Of a stretch of DNA of 64,000 nt, positions 32,429-42,266 are shown piece after piece. Origin of the DNA: Qipengyuania flavescens. GTDB lineage: Bacteria; Pseudomonadota; Alphaproteobacteria; Sphingomonadales; Sphingomonadaceae. A model generated the notes under the pieces. It did no database searches and was not told the DNA's origin. It saw only the letters and a program-made list of their open reading frames with translations. Where the stretch lies: NCBI RefSeq assembly GCF_029688735.1, contig NZ_JARULD010000003.1:124001-188000 (forward strand), given 5' to 3'. Within the stretch, counting starts at the first letter, position 1. Each line of letters starts with the position of its first letter. A program made the translations under genes and the position numbers.

Positions 32429-33982
32429 TCAGTGCATCGAAAGGGATAAGTTCTTCGGGAGAGGCTTGAGGAACAGTACCAGCGGCACCGTGACCAGGGT
32501 AATCGCGCCCATGGCGAAAAAGACATCGTTGTAGGTCATCACGAACGCATCGCGCTGAATGATGCCGGAAAGCATCTCCAGCGCGGCCTGTGGATTGCCC
32601 AACGACGCCGTCATGGTGTCCAGGTATTCCTGTAGCCGGGGGCTGTTGGCGTTGAGAGTTTCTTCCATCCGCCGACTATGATGCCACAGGCGCTGGTCCT
32701 GGAACGAAGCAAGCCCGGCGAGCGCGAAAGAGCCCCCTAGGTTTCGCGCCGCGTTGAAGATGCCCGAAGCATCGCCGGCATCCTCCTTGGCAACCGAAGC
32801 TACCGTCGCCTGGTTGAGGAACATCATCGTGAGGATCATGCCGATGCCGCGCAGGAACTGGCTTTCGGTGAACACTCCACCTCCCGATTCCGCTGTCAGA
32901 TTTATGCTGACGAAACAGCTTAGCGCCATGATGAACATGCCCGCGCCGACCGCAATGCGGATGTGAATCCTGCGGATCATGAACGGGAGAACGGGCATCA
33001 ACAGGAAAGCCGGAACGCCCATCCAGAAGATCACAAGTCCGGTCTGCAAGGCATTATAATCGGAAATTATCGCGAGAAATTGCGGGATCACGTAGGTCGA
33101 GCCATACATGACCATGCCAAGCGCCAGTGCCATCACCACGACGCTGGCAAACTGCCTGCTGAGCATCAGGCGCAATTTGAGCACGGGTTTGCGCGCGTAA
33201 AGCTGTCCGTAGGTCAGAAGTGCAAAACCCACGACCGTCATCAGTGTGAGCTGGACGATCAGCGTGGAATCGAACCACTCCTCACGGTGGCCTTCTTCCA
33301 GAACGATGGTCAGCCCACCCAACCCAAGGATCATACCAGCTATTCCCGCCCAATCAGCCTCGCGCAGGTAAACCCAGTCGGGCTTTTCATGGGGTAACCC
33401 GATGAATAGTAAAGCAAGGAGCAACGCGCAGACGGGCACGTTGACGAAGAAGGCGTAGTGCCAGCTCAGGTTCTCGGTAAGCCAGCCCCCCACCAACGGG
33501 CCCATTACCGGCCCAAGAACCACGGTCATTCCGAAGAGCGCCATGCCAATCGGCTGTTGCGATGGAGGCAGTCGCTTTGCGACGATGGTCATGGCGGTTG
33601 GAATAAGCGCGCCGCCCATGAACCCTTGACCGGTGCGACCGATGATCATCGTCGTCAGATCGGTGGCAATGCCGCACAACACCGAAAAGGCCGTGAAGGC
33701 AGAAACCGCGACGATGAGCAGCGTGCGAAGGCCGAGCAGTCTTTCCAGCCACGCGCTCAGAGGGATGATGATGATCTCGGCAACAAGGAAGGCTGTCGCG
33801 ATCCAGGTGCCTTCGGTTCCGGTCGCGCCGATTTCCCCCTGGATCGTCGGCAGCGCCGAATTGACGATCGAGATGTCAAGCGTTGCCAGCATCGCCCCCA
33901 GCGCACCGGCGGCTACGGCGATCCAGGCCGTAGCATCGGCCTTTTCGACCGGCGGCGAAACCGCTGCAGCGGCGCCTGCCAT
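32429..33982 (-). CDS. MFS drug:H+ antiporter, DHA2 (EmrB/QacA) family
   Basis: 517 residues with about 14 membrane helices. TLDISIVNSALPTIQGEIGA is the DHA2 motif D1 region, FLVAEIIIIPLSAWLERLLG the loop 2-3 motif A region, and VVLGPVMGPLVGGWLTENLS the antiporter motif C. It is the inner-membrane energised component of the efflux pump and exchanges protons for hydrophobic toxicants. Immediately downstream of the adaptor gene (3-base gap). Confidence 0.94.
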   Translation of the reverse strand: MAGAAAAVSPPVEKADATAWIAVAAGALGAMLATLDISIVNSALPTIQGEIGATGTEGTWIATAFLVAEIIIIPLSAWLERLLGLRTLLIVAVSAFTAFSVLCGIATDLTTMIIGRTGQGFMGGALIPTAMTIVAKRLPPSQQPIGMALFGMTVVLGPVMGPLVGGWLTENLSWHYAFFVNVPVCALLLALLFIGLPHEKPDWVYLREADWAGIAGMILGLGGLTIVLEEGHREEWFDSTLIVQLTLMTVVGFALLTYGQLYARKPVLKLRLMLSRQFASVVVMALALGMVMYGSTYVIPQFLAIISDYNALQTGLVIFWMGVPAFLLMPVLPFMIRRIHIRIAVGAGMFIMALSCFVSINLTAESGGGVFTESQFLRGIGMILTMMFLNQATVASVAKEDAGDASGIFNAARNLGGSFALAGLASFQDQRLWHHSRRMEETLNANSPRLQEYLDTMTASLGNPQAALEMLSGIIQRDAFVMTYNDVFFAMGAITLVTVPLVLFLKPLPKNLSLSMH

Positions 33983-33985
33983 CGG

Positions 33986-35113
33986 TCAGTCTCCGGCCGC
34001 GTTGCGGATCGAATCGAGTTGGTCTCTAGCGGCGCGCGTATCGACACTCGCGACAACAGACATGCCCGGCACCAGCAGACGCAGGATCTCGGGCGAAGCC
34101 TGAATGGATATGCGCACCGGGACGCGCTGAACGATCTTGGTGAAATTACCCGTCGCGTTCTGTGGCGGAAGGATTGAGAATTCTGCCCCGGTCCCGGGGG
34201 CGATGCTTTCCACTCTTCCTAATAGCTCGAGGTCCGGCAGCGCGTCGATTTCCAAGGTGACGGGTTGCCCCGGGCGGACAAGTCCGAGCTGCGTTTCCTT
34301 GAAATTTGCTGTCACGTAGAGGCGGTCGGTCGGTACGAGGCTCATAAGGCGTTGGCCAGGCTGGACAAATTGTCCAGGTCGGACCGTGAGGTCACCCACC
34401 CGCCCGGAAATACTGGCCTGGAGCGTGGTCGATGACAGGTTCAGACGGGCGGCCTCGAGTTGCGCACGAGCGGCGTTGGCTTGCGAATTGGCCTGGTCTA
34501 TCTGCTCGCTAAGCGTGTTCTGTCGGCGCTGTGCCGCCGTGAGCGCGGCGCGCGCTGCCGCGACTTGAGCCTGCGCTTCTCTGGCCTGGGCCTCCAGCTG
34601 ATCGAGCCTCTCGCGCGGCTCCGCTCCCGAAGCGGCAAGGGGGCGGTACCGGACAACCTGCTCAGCAGCGAGACCAGCCTGTGCAGATGCTGCTGCGAGC
34701 TGTGCACGGGCCTGGGCAATTGCCGCGTCCTGCTCTTGTTGCTGGGCGCGTACCGTATCTGCTCCGGCGAGCGACGCGGCGATCTGGGCTTCGACCTGGT
34801 TCGTTTGGGCACGATAATCTCGCACGTCCAGCTGGACAAGTGCATCGCCCGACGCGACCGTTTGATTCTCCGTCACTAATACGCGCTCGACGTAGCCCGC
34901 AATTTTGGGGGAGATGATGACGCTGTCGGCGGCAATATAAGCGTTGTCGGTGGACTGCTGGAATCTGCCGTACGTCTGATGATTGTAATACCAGTAGCTC
35001 CCGGCGAGCAGGACCAGAATGCCGGCGATCAGCAGACCCAGCCGGACCCGCGGACTGGACAACCCCGTCGGACGTGCGCCTTCATCGCTAGCCCCTGCTG
35101 TCTCGTCCGCCAT
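33986..35113 (-). CDS. HlyD/EmrA-family membrane-fusion adaptor
   Basis: 375 residues from the ATG at 35113, chosen for the GGCGAGGAGCG site upstream; an ATG at 35134 is possible. One N-terminal membrane helix (LGLLIAGILVLLAGSYWYYN), a split biotinyl-lipoyl domain (YIAADSVIISPKIAGYVERV ... SGRVGDLTVRPGQFVQPGQR), long Ala/Gln-rich coiled-coil helices between, and a beta-barrel (DRLYVTANFKETQLGLV). It bridges the permease and outer-membrane channel. First gene of the pump operon, divergent from the broken MarR gene. Confidence 0.93.
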   Translation of the reverse strand: MADETAGASDEGARPTGLSSPRVRLGLLIAGILVLLAGSYWYYNHQTYGRFQQSTDNAYIAADSVIISPKIAGYVERVLVTENQTVASGDALVQLDVRDYRAQTNQVEAQIAASLAGADTVRAQQQEQDAAIAQARAQLAAASAQAGLAAEQVVRYRPLAASGAEPRERLDQLEAQAREAQAQVAAARAALTAAQRRQNTLSEQIDQANSQANAARAQLEAARLNLSSTTLQASISGRVGDLTVRPGQFVQPGQRLMSLVPTDRLYVTANFKETQLGLVRPGQPVTLEIDALPDLELLGRVESIAPGTGAEFSILPPQNATGNFTKIVQRVPVRISIQASPEILRLLVPGMSVVASVDTRAARDQLDSIRNAAGD

Positions 35114-35221
35114 GATTATTTCGCTCCTCGCCATCGTTTGAGCCGCTGCGCGAGCGATATAGCGGCCAAAACAAAATGCGAAAGTCCTTTACTATTTTTC
35201 TCCGATCGATAGGAATGTCTC

Positions 35222-35767
35222 ATGCCAGAAGATGAGGGCACTCTCGCACTCGACAATGTCATCACCCACGATGATCGAGCGATCTTCATGATGGACCAGA
35301 TCAGCCGCGCCGCGCGCAAGGCATTCGATGACCGAGCACAGCCGCTGAGCCTCAATCGTACGCAGTGGCGTGTGTTGGCGCAGCTCATCAGAGCTCCTGC
35401 CCTGAACCAGACGGACATCGCCAGGAGACTTGAAATCACATCCTCCAGCAGCGGCCTGGAAGACATGACGCCTTCGCGCTTGAGTGACCGGACGCGGCTT
35501 GCGCAAGTCATAGCAATATTCGGTCGCCACGGGCGGGGCGGCATCACGCCCGTGTTGGGACTAGGCCGATCTCAAACCAAAACACATTCGACGCGCCCGG
35601 ATGCCCCGCTCGTGGCGATTGCGCCAGGGGACGAACCTCGGTCATGTTCTATAGCGGACAACCGAATGGAGCATGCGGGACGCGAACTTTCATTGCACCG
35701 GCCCTCTGCCGGACGAACAAACCGCTGGCGGCGTGCTAGATGGAAACTAACGCAAACTTCTCCCTAG
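35222..35767 (+). pseudogene. Collapsed MarR-ABC1 remnant (MarR N-half joined to ABC1-like start)
   Basis: The first about 75 residues are a good MarR N-terminus: RAIFMMDQISRAARKAFDDR, then LSLNRTQWRVLAQLIRAPAL and NQTDIARRLEIT. It breaks off inside the recognition helix. After SSSSGLED the frame continues MTPSRLSDRTRLAQVIAIFG and RHGRGGI, resembling the start of ABC1 kinases (compare RLAELGQIFARHGLKNLGSL in the gene at 4186). The rest is not recognisable. A deletion that removed the MarR C-half of a MarR-ABC1 gene pair explains this. The MarR part faces the efflux operon and was probably its emrR-like regulator. Confidence 0.6.
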
Positions 35768-36690
35768 TGGCGTGGATCGTTGGCATTCTGATGCTTACGA
35801 CCATCGCTTTCGCGATGTGGCTAATCGATCCCAGACCAAATCAGGAAACATATCAGATCAAGTTTGATCGCTCCGTGGAAGGCCTTCAGTCGGGATCGAC
35901 TGTAACACTATTGGGAGTCCCTGTGGGACAGGTAACATCGGTCCGTCTGGCGGAAAATGAACCGGAAAACGTGGTCGTTGTTCTGACTCTCGATCCTTCT
36001 GCGGCGAAAGTCCACGGCCTTGAAGCGACAATCAGCACGGATCTGATAACTGGAGAGGCTGCGCTCGTGCTCGAGGGCCGACGGGGTCGTGAGGGCATTT
36101 ACACCGACAAGTCAGGAAAAAAGATCATTCCCGCCGCGGACGAAACCGGACTATTGGGGAGGGATGCGACCGCCACTGTAGAGACCGTGGCAAATAGCAT
36201 TCGCGCTCTGAACGAAGGACTGGAGCCAGAAAAGCAACGGGTGATCACCTCCGATCTTGTCCGGCTTCGAGTCACGACGGCCGCACTCGCATCGGACGCC
36301 GAAGGTTGGGACGAACGATTGGCCTCAACAAAAGGAAGATTGTTAGACTTAGGGCAAAGGGTTGGTGGATGGGGAAATAATCTTCGAGATGCAGATCGGC
36401 GGATCTCAGGGCGGAGCGCTTCTGCTATCGCGCAACTACGCCTTCGCCAATTCAGGGAGGGGGTGCAGAACGCTGAAAACAAACTTTCCCAGATAAGGAG
36501 TGGCATTCCGGCGGTCGAAGATTCTTTGGTTGAAGGTGAAACGGACCTTCGCGAACTTAGTCGCGAACTTGCTCCTCTCAGTGAAAAAATCGAAGATATT
36601 CAGGTTGAGGGAATTACATCAAATCCTCCCCTCCCAGACTATCGGCCAAAAAGAAGAGAAGCTGGAACGAATATCGATGATTTAAAGTAA
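35740..36690 (+). CDS. MlaD/MCE-domain membrane-anchored protein
   Basis: 316 residues. ANFSLVAWIVGILMLTTIAF is an N-terminal membrane anchor. The MCE domain (about 36-115) has FDRSVEGLQSGSTVTLLGV and PVGQVTSVRL, the F..SV.GL..GS.V...G..VG.V pattern. A coiled-coil region follows (about 190-280), then a charged tail. MCE proteins thread lipids between membranes as part of MlaFED-type ABC systems, but no permease or ATPase gene is adjacent. It overlaps the end of the decayed MarR-ABC1 frame, so it may be the survivor of a deleted operon. Confidence 0.85.
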   Translation: METNANFSLVAWIVGILMLTTIAFAMWLIDPRPNQETYQIKFDRSVEGLQSGSTVTLLGVPVGQVTSVRLAENEPENVVVVLTLDPSAAKVHGLEATISTDLITGEAALVLEGRRGREGIYTDKSGKKIIPAADETGLLGRDATATVETVANSIRALNEGLEPEKQRVITSDLVRLRVTTAALASDAEGWDERLASTKGRLLDLGQRVGGWGNNLRDADRRISGRSASAIAQLRLRQFREGVQNAENKLSQIRSGIPAVEDSLVEGETDLRELSRELAPLSEKIEDIQVEGITSNPPLPDYRPKRREAGTNIDDLK

Positions 36691-36953
36691 ACCGAACGGA
36701 TGACTGCTTCCGGGCAGAGCGCGCAGCCCGTAAAATAGCGGAGATTGGAGCGCAAAGCGGATAACGACCTACTCCGCGGTCAAGTTTGAAATTGAAATTC
36801 CGAGTCCTAAAAAAGGCATCGAACCAATACATTAGAGGGATTTTGCGGGCCTTTTGCGGGCTTTTCAGCTTGACCGAAATATCTAAACATCAGAAATTAA
36901 ACGGAAAAGAAGTTCGAATGTGATGCCTCTTCTGGCACCATTTTTCTAAAAGA
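36691..36953. other. Junction between accessory and core regions
   Basis: 263 bases without a recognisable gene. Left of it lie mobile and degradation genes, right of it conserved core genes. It contains two copies of TTTTGCGGGC (36841-36850, 36852-36861) and a T-rich end before galM's stop. Confidence 0.45.
36841..36861. repeat. Tandem TTTTGCGGGC repeats, possible attachment or arm site
   Basis: Two identical 10-mers separated by one C. Their place at the edge of the accessory region makes an integrase arm-binding or old attachment site plausible, but no integrase gene or duplicated core site was found in the window. Confidence 0.35.
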
Positions 36954-38009
36954 TCAGATTTCCGCACAGTCGAACGCGTAGATCGTCCGGCTTGCGAAGC
37001 TGCGTCCGGGGCGCAGGATCGTGTCGGGAAAGTGCGGCTGGTTGGGACTGTCGGGGAAGAATTGCGTCTCCAGCGCGACGGCGCTGCGAGGGGCGTAGTT
37101 TTTCCCGTGTTTGCCCATCGGCTTGTCGCCGAGGAAGTTGGCGGAATAGAGCTGTAGACCGGGCAGGTCGGTATGGACCGTCATGCGGCGACCGCTGGCA
37201 GGATCGAACAGCGCGGCCGCTTTTCGGACGCCAGCGCCGTTTAGCGCGAAGCAGTGATCGTAGCCCTTGCCGAGCGCGAGCTGTGCGTCCGGGGCGTCGA
37301 TGTCGCGGTCGAGCGGCTTGGGCTCGCGGAAATCGAGAGGCGTCGATGCGACATCGGCCAATGCCCCGGTCGGAATAAGACCTGGCGTTACGGGTAGGTA
37401 GCGGTCGGCGTGGATCTCGAGGACGTGGTCGAGCACGCTGGGCGCGCCCGCGCCTGCCAGGTTCCAGTAGCTGTGATGCGTCGGATTGAACGGTGTCGGC
37501 GCGTCGGTTTCTGCCGCGTAGTCGATGACGAGCCGGTGATCCTCGGTCCAGACGTAGCTTACGGTGGTGCGTAAATTGCCGGGGTATCCTTCGTCCCCGT
37601 CCGCGCTGTCCAAAGTGAAAAGCACGCCGTTGCCCTCGCTCGTGGTGCAAGCCTCCGCGCTCCAGATGCGCTTGTCGAACCCTTCGTGTCCGCCGTCTAG
37701 GGCGTTCGGCGGCTGGTTTGCGTCGAGGTCGTAAGTGCGTCCGTCCAGCGTGAAGCGCGCGCCGGCGATGCGATTGGCGAAGCGTCCAATGACCGCGCCG
37801 TGGAAGTGTGGATCGGAGAGATAGGTAGTGGCGCTGTCGTAGCCGAGGACTACGTCCGCGAGTTCGCCTCTGCGATCGGCTACCTCGAGCGACAGGATCG
37901 TCGCGCCTAGGTCCATCACCGTCAGCCCCGCGCCGTCCGCACTTTCCAGCCGCCAGCAATGGACATCGCGGCCATCGGGCAGGGTCTCGAAGAACTGCTT
38001 TCGTACCAT
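36954..38009 (-). CDS. galM: Aldose 1-epimerase (galactose mutarotase)
   Basis: 351 residues. Interconverts alpha and beta anomers of aldoses. FHGAVIGRFANRIAGARFTL carries the conserved N-R-I motif; the catalytic His pair is in FNPTHHSYWNLAG, and the catalytic Glu in AVALETQFFPDSPNQPHFPD. Full family length, cytoplasmic. Stands alone, divergent from the CitE-like lyase gene. Confidence 0.95.
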   Translation of the reverse strand: MVRKQFFETLPDGRDVHCWRLESADGAGLTVMDLGATILSLEVADRRGELADVVLGYDSATTYLSDPHFHGAVIGRFANRIAGARFTLDGRTYDLDANQPPNALDGGHEGFDKRIWSAEACTTSEGNGVLFTLDSADGDEGYPGNLRTTVSYVWTEDHRLVIDYAAETDAPTPFNPTHHSYWNLAGAGAPSVLDHVLEIHADRYLPVTPGLIPTGALADVASTPLDFREPKPLDRDIDAPDAQLALGKGYDHCFALNGAGVRKAAALFDPASGRRMTVHTDLPGLQLYSANFLGDKPMGKHGKNYAPRSAVALETQFFPDSPNQPHFPDTILRPGRSFASRTIYAFDCAEI

Positions 38010-38141
38010 ACCTACAAGCGCAGCAGATCACCTGCACAACGACAAGCGCGAAGTGCGGATGGGGGCGAAAATGCGCTGTGGCTTGAAAAGCAGGCGCAAA
38101 CAGTGTGCTGCATGAAGCGACGCAAGAGAGAGGCATTCGCG

Positions 38142-39017
38142 ATGAAGATGCGGTCATGGCTGTTCGCGCCGGGGGACAGCGAGAAGAAGATGGGCAAGGC
38201 GGCCGACGGCGATGCCGATGTCGTAATTTTCGATCTCGAGGACGCGGTTGCGCCGGAGAACAAGCCTGCGGCGCGCGGCATGATCCGCGACTATCTCGAT
38301 GCGCATCCGGACAAGCGCGAGCGCATTTTCGTGCGCGTCAATCCGCTCGACGGGCCGTATACGTTGCACGATCTTGCGGCGGTGATGCCGGGGCGGCCCG
38401 GCGGGATCATGCTGCCCAAGGCCTATGGCAGGCAGGATGTCGAGGCGCTGGACAAGTACCTTTCCGCACTGGAGGCAGCGAACGATATCGAGCTCGGCTC
38501 GACGCAGGTGATCGTGCTGCTGACCGAAGTGGCGGAGAGCATGTTCCACGCTGGCGACTTCAAGGGTGCGCCGCGGCTGGTGGCGCTGACCTGGGGGGCG
38601 GAGGATCTTGCCGACAGTATCGGGGCGGCGAGCAATCGCAATCCCGACGGCAGCTTTGCGTTTACCTACGAACTGGCGCGCAGCCTGTGCCTGCTGGGCG
38701 CGGCTACGGCGGGGGTTCCGGCTATCGAGACGATCCAGGCCGACTTCCGCGATCTGGATGGACTGAAGTCGCGCGCGGAGACTGTCCGGCGCTCGGGCTT
38801 TCGCGGCATGCTGGCGATCCATCCGGCGCAGGTGGAGGTCATCAACGCAGCCTTCACGCCCAGCGCGGAAGACATTGCCCAAGCCGAGGAGATCGTTGCG
38901 ATCTTCGCTGCCAATCCGGGCGCGGGCACGATCGGCTGGAAGGGCGGCATGCTCGACCGGCCGCATCTGTCGCGGGCACAGCAATTGCTGGCCCAGGTCG
39001 GGAAGGGGTCCGACTAG
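38142..39017 (+). CDS. HpcH/HpaI (CitE-like) lyase: malyl-CoA/citramalyl-CoA lyase type
   Basis: 291 residues from the ATG at 38142, which has AAGAGAGAGG upstream. MRSWLFAPGDSEKKMGKAAD and ADVVIFDLEDAVAPENK are the CitE-like N-terminus; FVRVNPLDG and GIMLPKAYG form strands of the TIM barrel; LTWGAEDLADSIG supplies the metal-binding Glu/Asp. FRGMLAIHPAQVEVINAAFT ends the barrel. It cleaves or condenses beta-hydroxyacyl-CoA esters such as malyl-CoA. Convergent with tyrA with a 3-base gap. Confidence 0.88.
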   Translation: MKMRSWLFAPGDSEKKMGKAADGDADVVIFDLEDAVAPENKPAARGMIRDYLDAHPDKRERIFVRVNPLDGPYTLHDLAAVMPGRPGGIMLPKAYGRQDVEALDKYLSALEAANDIELGSTQVIVLLTEVAESMFHAGDFKGAPRLVALTWGAEDLADSIGAASNRNPDGSFAFTYELARSLCLLGAATAGVPAIETIQADFRDLDGLKSRAETVRRSGFRGMLAIHPAQVEVINAAFTPSAEDIAQAEEIVAIFAANPGAGTIGWKGGMLDRPHLSRAQQLLAQVGKGSD

Positions 39018-39020
39018 ACG

Positions 39021-39926
39021 TTAGTGGTCGGAGCGTCCGAAATCGGGCCGCGCATCGTCCTGCCCTTCCTCGATGATCGAGCGGCGGATGGTGCGGGTGC
39101 GCTCGAACAGCTCGAAAAGTGTCTTGCCGTCACCATTGCGGATGGCGCGCTGCAGGGCGGTGAGATCTTCGGTGAAGCGGCCCAGCACTTCGAGCACGGC
39201 GTCGCGATTGGTCAGGAAGACATCGCGCCACATGGTCGGATCGCTGGCGGCGATGCGAGTAAAATCGCGAAAACCCCCGGCGGAATATTTGATCACCTCG
39301 CCTCGCGTCACGTCCTCGAGGTCGCTCGCGGTGCCGACGATGGTGTAGGCGATAAGGTGTGGGATGTGGCTGGTCACTGCGAGCACCAGGTCGTGATGCG
39401 CAGGCTCCATGATCTCGACTTTCGCGCCGAGGCCCTTCCAGATATTTGCGACCTGCTCGACTGCCTCGGCAGGCGTGGCATCTTCGGGGGTGAGGATGCA
39501 CCAGCGGTGGCGGAAGAGTTCGGGAAAGCCCGCTTCGGGGCCGCTTTTCTCCGTACCCGCTACGGGGTGCGCCGGGACCACCACGGCATCGGGCAGCGCC
39601 TTTGCGATGGCCTGCGCGACGCTACGCTTCGAAGACCCGACATCGCTGACGATCGCACCGGGCGGCAGCGCGTCTGCGATGCTCTGCGCCGCTGCACCCA
39701 TCGCGCCGACGGGTACACAGAGGATGACGAGCTGTGCTTCGCGCACCGCGTCGTCGGGGCTGTCGCAGACGGCGCCAACCAAGCCGCGCTCCGATGCTTT
39801 TCGGCGAACGTCCGAATCGGCATCCCATCCGGTGGTGGTGATGTCAGGGAGCATCTCGCGCATGGCGAGGCCGATAGAGCCACCGATCAGGCCAAGGCCG
39901 ATGATGGCAATCCGCTCGATGCTCAC
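39021..39926 (-). CDS. tyrA: Prephenate/arogenate dehydrogenase
   Basis: 301 residues from a GTG (39926) overlapping the hisC stop as [24 protein letters not shown] is the Rossmann NAD site. [15 protein letters not shown] and [20 protein letters not shown] carry the catalytic His and substrate residues. [13 protein letters not shown] and [14 protein letters not shown] follow as in TyrA/TyrC. It makes the tyrosine precursor from prephenate or arogenate; the paired aminotransferase is the upstream gene, a frequent alphaproteobacterial pairing. Confidence 0.93.
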   Translation of the reverse strand: MSIERIAIIGLGLIGGSIGLAMREMLPDITTTGWDADSDVRRKASERGLVGAVCDSPDDAVREAQLVILCVPVGAMGAAAQSIADALPPGAIVSDVGSSKRSVAQAIAKALPDAVVVPAHPVAGTEKSGPEAGFPELFRHRWCILTPEDATPAEAVEQVANIWKGLGAKVEIMEPAHHDLVLAVTSHIPHLIAYTIVGTASDLEDVTRGEVIKYSAGGFRDFTRIAASDPTMWRDVFLTNRDAVLEVLGRFTEDLTALQRAIRNGDGKTLFELFERTRTIRRSIIEEGQDDARPDFGRSDH

Positions 39927-41023
39927 GCGGGTTCTCCGCAGAGATCGCGCAGGACAGCGGCGATGGCATCCATCTGCTCCGGCGTTCCAATCGTAATCCG
40001 CAGCGCTTGCGGCAGACCCTGCCCGGGGAGGTGGCGGACGGCATAACCCGCCTCGGCAATCGCTTCGAGCGCTGTCGTCGCGGCGAGATCGCCTTCGAAC
40101 ACGACGAGGACGAAGTTCGCCTCGCTCGGCAGGGCGCGCAGGCCGTGATTGCCGAGCGCCGCGATCTGGCTGGCGAAGCGCGCGCGCGCGGCTGCGTTGG
40201 CATCGCGCGATTTTGCGACGAAGGCTTGGTCCGACAGAGCCGCCAGCGCTGCTCTCTGGCCGCTCGCAGTTACATTGAACGCGCCGCGCAGTCGATTGAG
40301 CGCATCGATCAGGGCTGGTGCCCCGGTCGCCCAGCCTACGCGCTCGCCCGCAATGCCATAGGCTTTCGCGAAGGTACGGGTGACGAGGACATTGTCGTGC
40401 CGGGCGGCGAGATCCATGCCGCCGTCGTCTTCGCCCTCGGGAAGAAATTCGGCATAGGCCTGGTCGACCACCAGCAGCACATCCTTCGGCAGGCCGGCAT
40501 GCAGGCGCTCGACCTCGGCGCGCGGCAGGAAGGTGCCGATGGGATTGTTCGGATTGTCGAGCAGCACCACGCGCGTCCGCCCGGTGACGGCGGCGAGGAT
40601 GTTGTCGACATCGGGTGCGTAATCGGAGTCCTCGGCCAGCACGACATCTGCCCCGACCTTGTGCGCCAGCAGCGGGTAGAGGGAGAAGGAGTAGAGCGAA
40701 AACAGCACTTCGTCGCCCGGCCCGGCGAAGGCCTGAACTGCGCCATGGAGGCATTCGCCCGAGCCGGTGCCGCAGACGATCCGCGCCGGATCGATGCCGT
40801 GCAGCGCGCCGATGGCCTTGCGCAATTCCGTGGCGTCGGGATCGGGATAGAGGTTCGGCTCGTGTCCGCCGGCAAGCGCCTCGATCACCCTGGGGCTGCA
40901 GCCCAAAGGGTTCTCGTTAGCCGACAGTTTGACCAGCGGGCGGCCGTCGGCAGCCTTGGACTTGCCGGGCACATAGGCATGGATCGTTTCGATCCACGGT
41001 TTCAGGGTAGGACGGTCTGACAT
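39923..41023 (-). CDS. hisC: Histidinol-phosphate/aromatic aminotransferase
   Basis: 366 residues from the ATG at 41023, which gives the usual [20 protein letters not shown] start. A class I/II PLP aminotransferase: [20 protein letters not shown], then [27 protein letters not shown], and the PLP-Lys region [20 protein letters not shown]. Ends with [13 protein letters not shown]. It converts imidazole-acetol phosphate in histidine synthesis and probably transaminates aromatic keto acids, given the coupled tyrA. Confidence 0.93.
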   Translation of the reverse strand: MSDRPTLKPWIETIHAYVPGKSKAADGRPLVKLSANENPLGCSPRVIEALAGGHEPNLYPDPDATELRKAIGALHGIDPARIVCGTGSGECLHGAVQAFAGPGDEVLFSLYSFSLYPLLAHKVGADVVLAEDSDYAPDVDNILAAVTGRTRVVLLDNPNNPIGTFLPRAEVERLHAGLPKDVLLVVDQAYAEFLPEGEDDGGMDLAARHDNVLVTRTFAKAYGIAGERVGWATGAPALIDALNRLRGAFNVTASGQRAALAALSDQAFVAKSRDANAAARARFASQIAALGNHGLRALPSEANFVLVVFEGDLAATTALEAIAEAGYAVRHLPGQGLPQALRITIGTPEQMDAIAAVLRDLCGEPA

Positions 41024-41052
41024 CTTGCGTCTGCGCCATAAAGAATTACGGC

Positions 41053-41120
41053 CCTTCGACAAGCTCAGGGCGAACGGTTAGAGCGCTGAGTTCTAAATCC
41101 GTTCGTGCTGAGCTTGTCGG
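41053..41120. repeat. REP-like inverted repeat
   Basis: CCTTCGACAAGCTCAGGGCG and, facing it, GTTCGTGCTGAGCTTGTCGG form a long imperfect hairpin in the hisC-metX gap. The TTCGACAAGCTCAGG core is a dispersed palindromic element familiar from sphingomonad and erythrobacter intergenic DNA. Confidence 0.7.
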
Positions 41121-41177
41121 TAGCGAAGCTGGCGGGTACCGCCAACCACCGTTCTTTTTGGCGAATGAAGGCTTCGT

Positions 41178-42266
41178 TTGAGCAGGACCTCGCAAACGTT
41201 GACATTGCCGGCACCGCTGCCGCTCGACGGCGGGGGCGAGCTGTCGCGTGTCGAAATCGCCTACGAAACTTACGGCGCGCTCGACAAAGACCGCTCCAAC
41301 GCCATTTTGCTGTGCCATGCGCTGACCGGCGACCAGTATGTCGCCAGCCCGCACCCGATCACCGGCAAGCCCGGCTGGTGGGAGCGGACGGTTGGGCCCG
41401 GCAAGCCCATCGATACGGATCGCTTTTACGTCATCTGCCCCAATGTCATCGGCAGCTGCATGGGCTCCACCGGCCCGGCGAGCGAGGCTTCGGACGGACA
41501 GCCCTACGCCATGCGCTTCCCGGTCATCACCATCCGCGACATGGTGCGCGCCCATGTCGGCCTGCTCGACGCGCTGGAGATCGCGACGCTGCACGCCGTG
41601 GTCGGCGGATCGATGGGCGGGATGCAGGCGCTTAGCCTCGCGGCCAACTGGCCGGAGCGCGCAGACCGCGTCCTCGTCATCGCTTCGACCAGTCGCCACT
41701 CGGCGCAGAATATCGGTTTCCACGAACTCGGGCGGCAGGCGGTGATGGCCGATCCGCGCTGGAACCAGGGCGACTACTATGGCGGCGAGGCACCCGACAG
41801 CGGCCTCGCCGTGGCGCGCATGGCGGCCCATATCACCTATCTCTCAGAAGAAGCGCTGACCGAAAAGTTCGGGCGGAACCTGCAGGATCGGGAAGCCAAG
41901 ACATTCGGCTTCGATGCCGATTTCCAGGTCGAGAGCTACCTGCGCTATCAAGGGAGCGGCTTCACCCAGCGGTTCGATGCGAACAGCTATCTCTACATCA
42001 CCCGTGCGATGGATTATTTCGACCTTGCCGAGGAGCATGGCGGCAAGTTGGCAAATGCGTTTGCAGGGACGCGAGCGCGCTTCTGCCTCGTCAGCTTCGA
42101 CAGCGACTGGCTCTACCCCACGGCGGAGAGTCGCCACGTGGTCCACGCGCTCAACGCGGCGGGTGCGGCGGTGAGTTTCGTGGAGCTCTCCGCGCCTCAT
42201 GGTCACGATAGCTTTCTGCTTGATGTCCCGGCGCTCGACCGGGTGATCGGGGGATTTCTCGGATGA
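41178..42266 (+). CDS. metX: Homoserine O-acetyltransferase
   Basis: 362 residues from a TTG start (41178) with GAAGG upstream; no in-frame ATG gives full length. An alpha/beta-hydrolase acyltransferase: [40 protein letters not shown] with nucleophile Ser, [20 protein letters not shown], and the acid/base pair at SFDSDWLYP and [11 protein letters not shown]. It acetylates homoserine for methionine synthesis. Coupled to metW by an ATGA overlap, the standard alphaproteobacterial arrangement. Confidence 0.95.
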   Translation: MSRTSQTLTLPAPLPLDGGGELSRVEIAYETYGALDKDRSNAILLCHALTGDQYVASPHPITGKPGWWERTVGPGKPIDTDRFYVICPNVIGSCMGSTGPASEASDGQPYAMRFPVITIRDMVRAHVGLLDALEIATLHAVVGGSMGGMQALSLAANWPERADRVLVIASTSRHSAQNIGFHELGRQAVMADPRWNQGDYYGGEAPDSGLAVARMAAHITYLSEEALTEKFGRNLQDREAKTFGFDADFQVESYLRYQGSGFTQRFDANSYLYITRAMDYFDLAEEHGGKLANAFAGTRARFCLVSFDSDWLYPTAESRHVVHALNAAGAAVSFVELSAPHGHDSFLLDVPALDRVIGGFLG

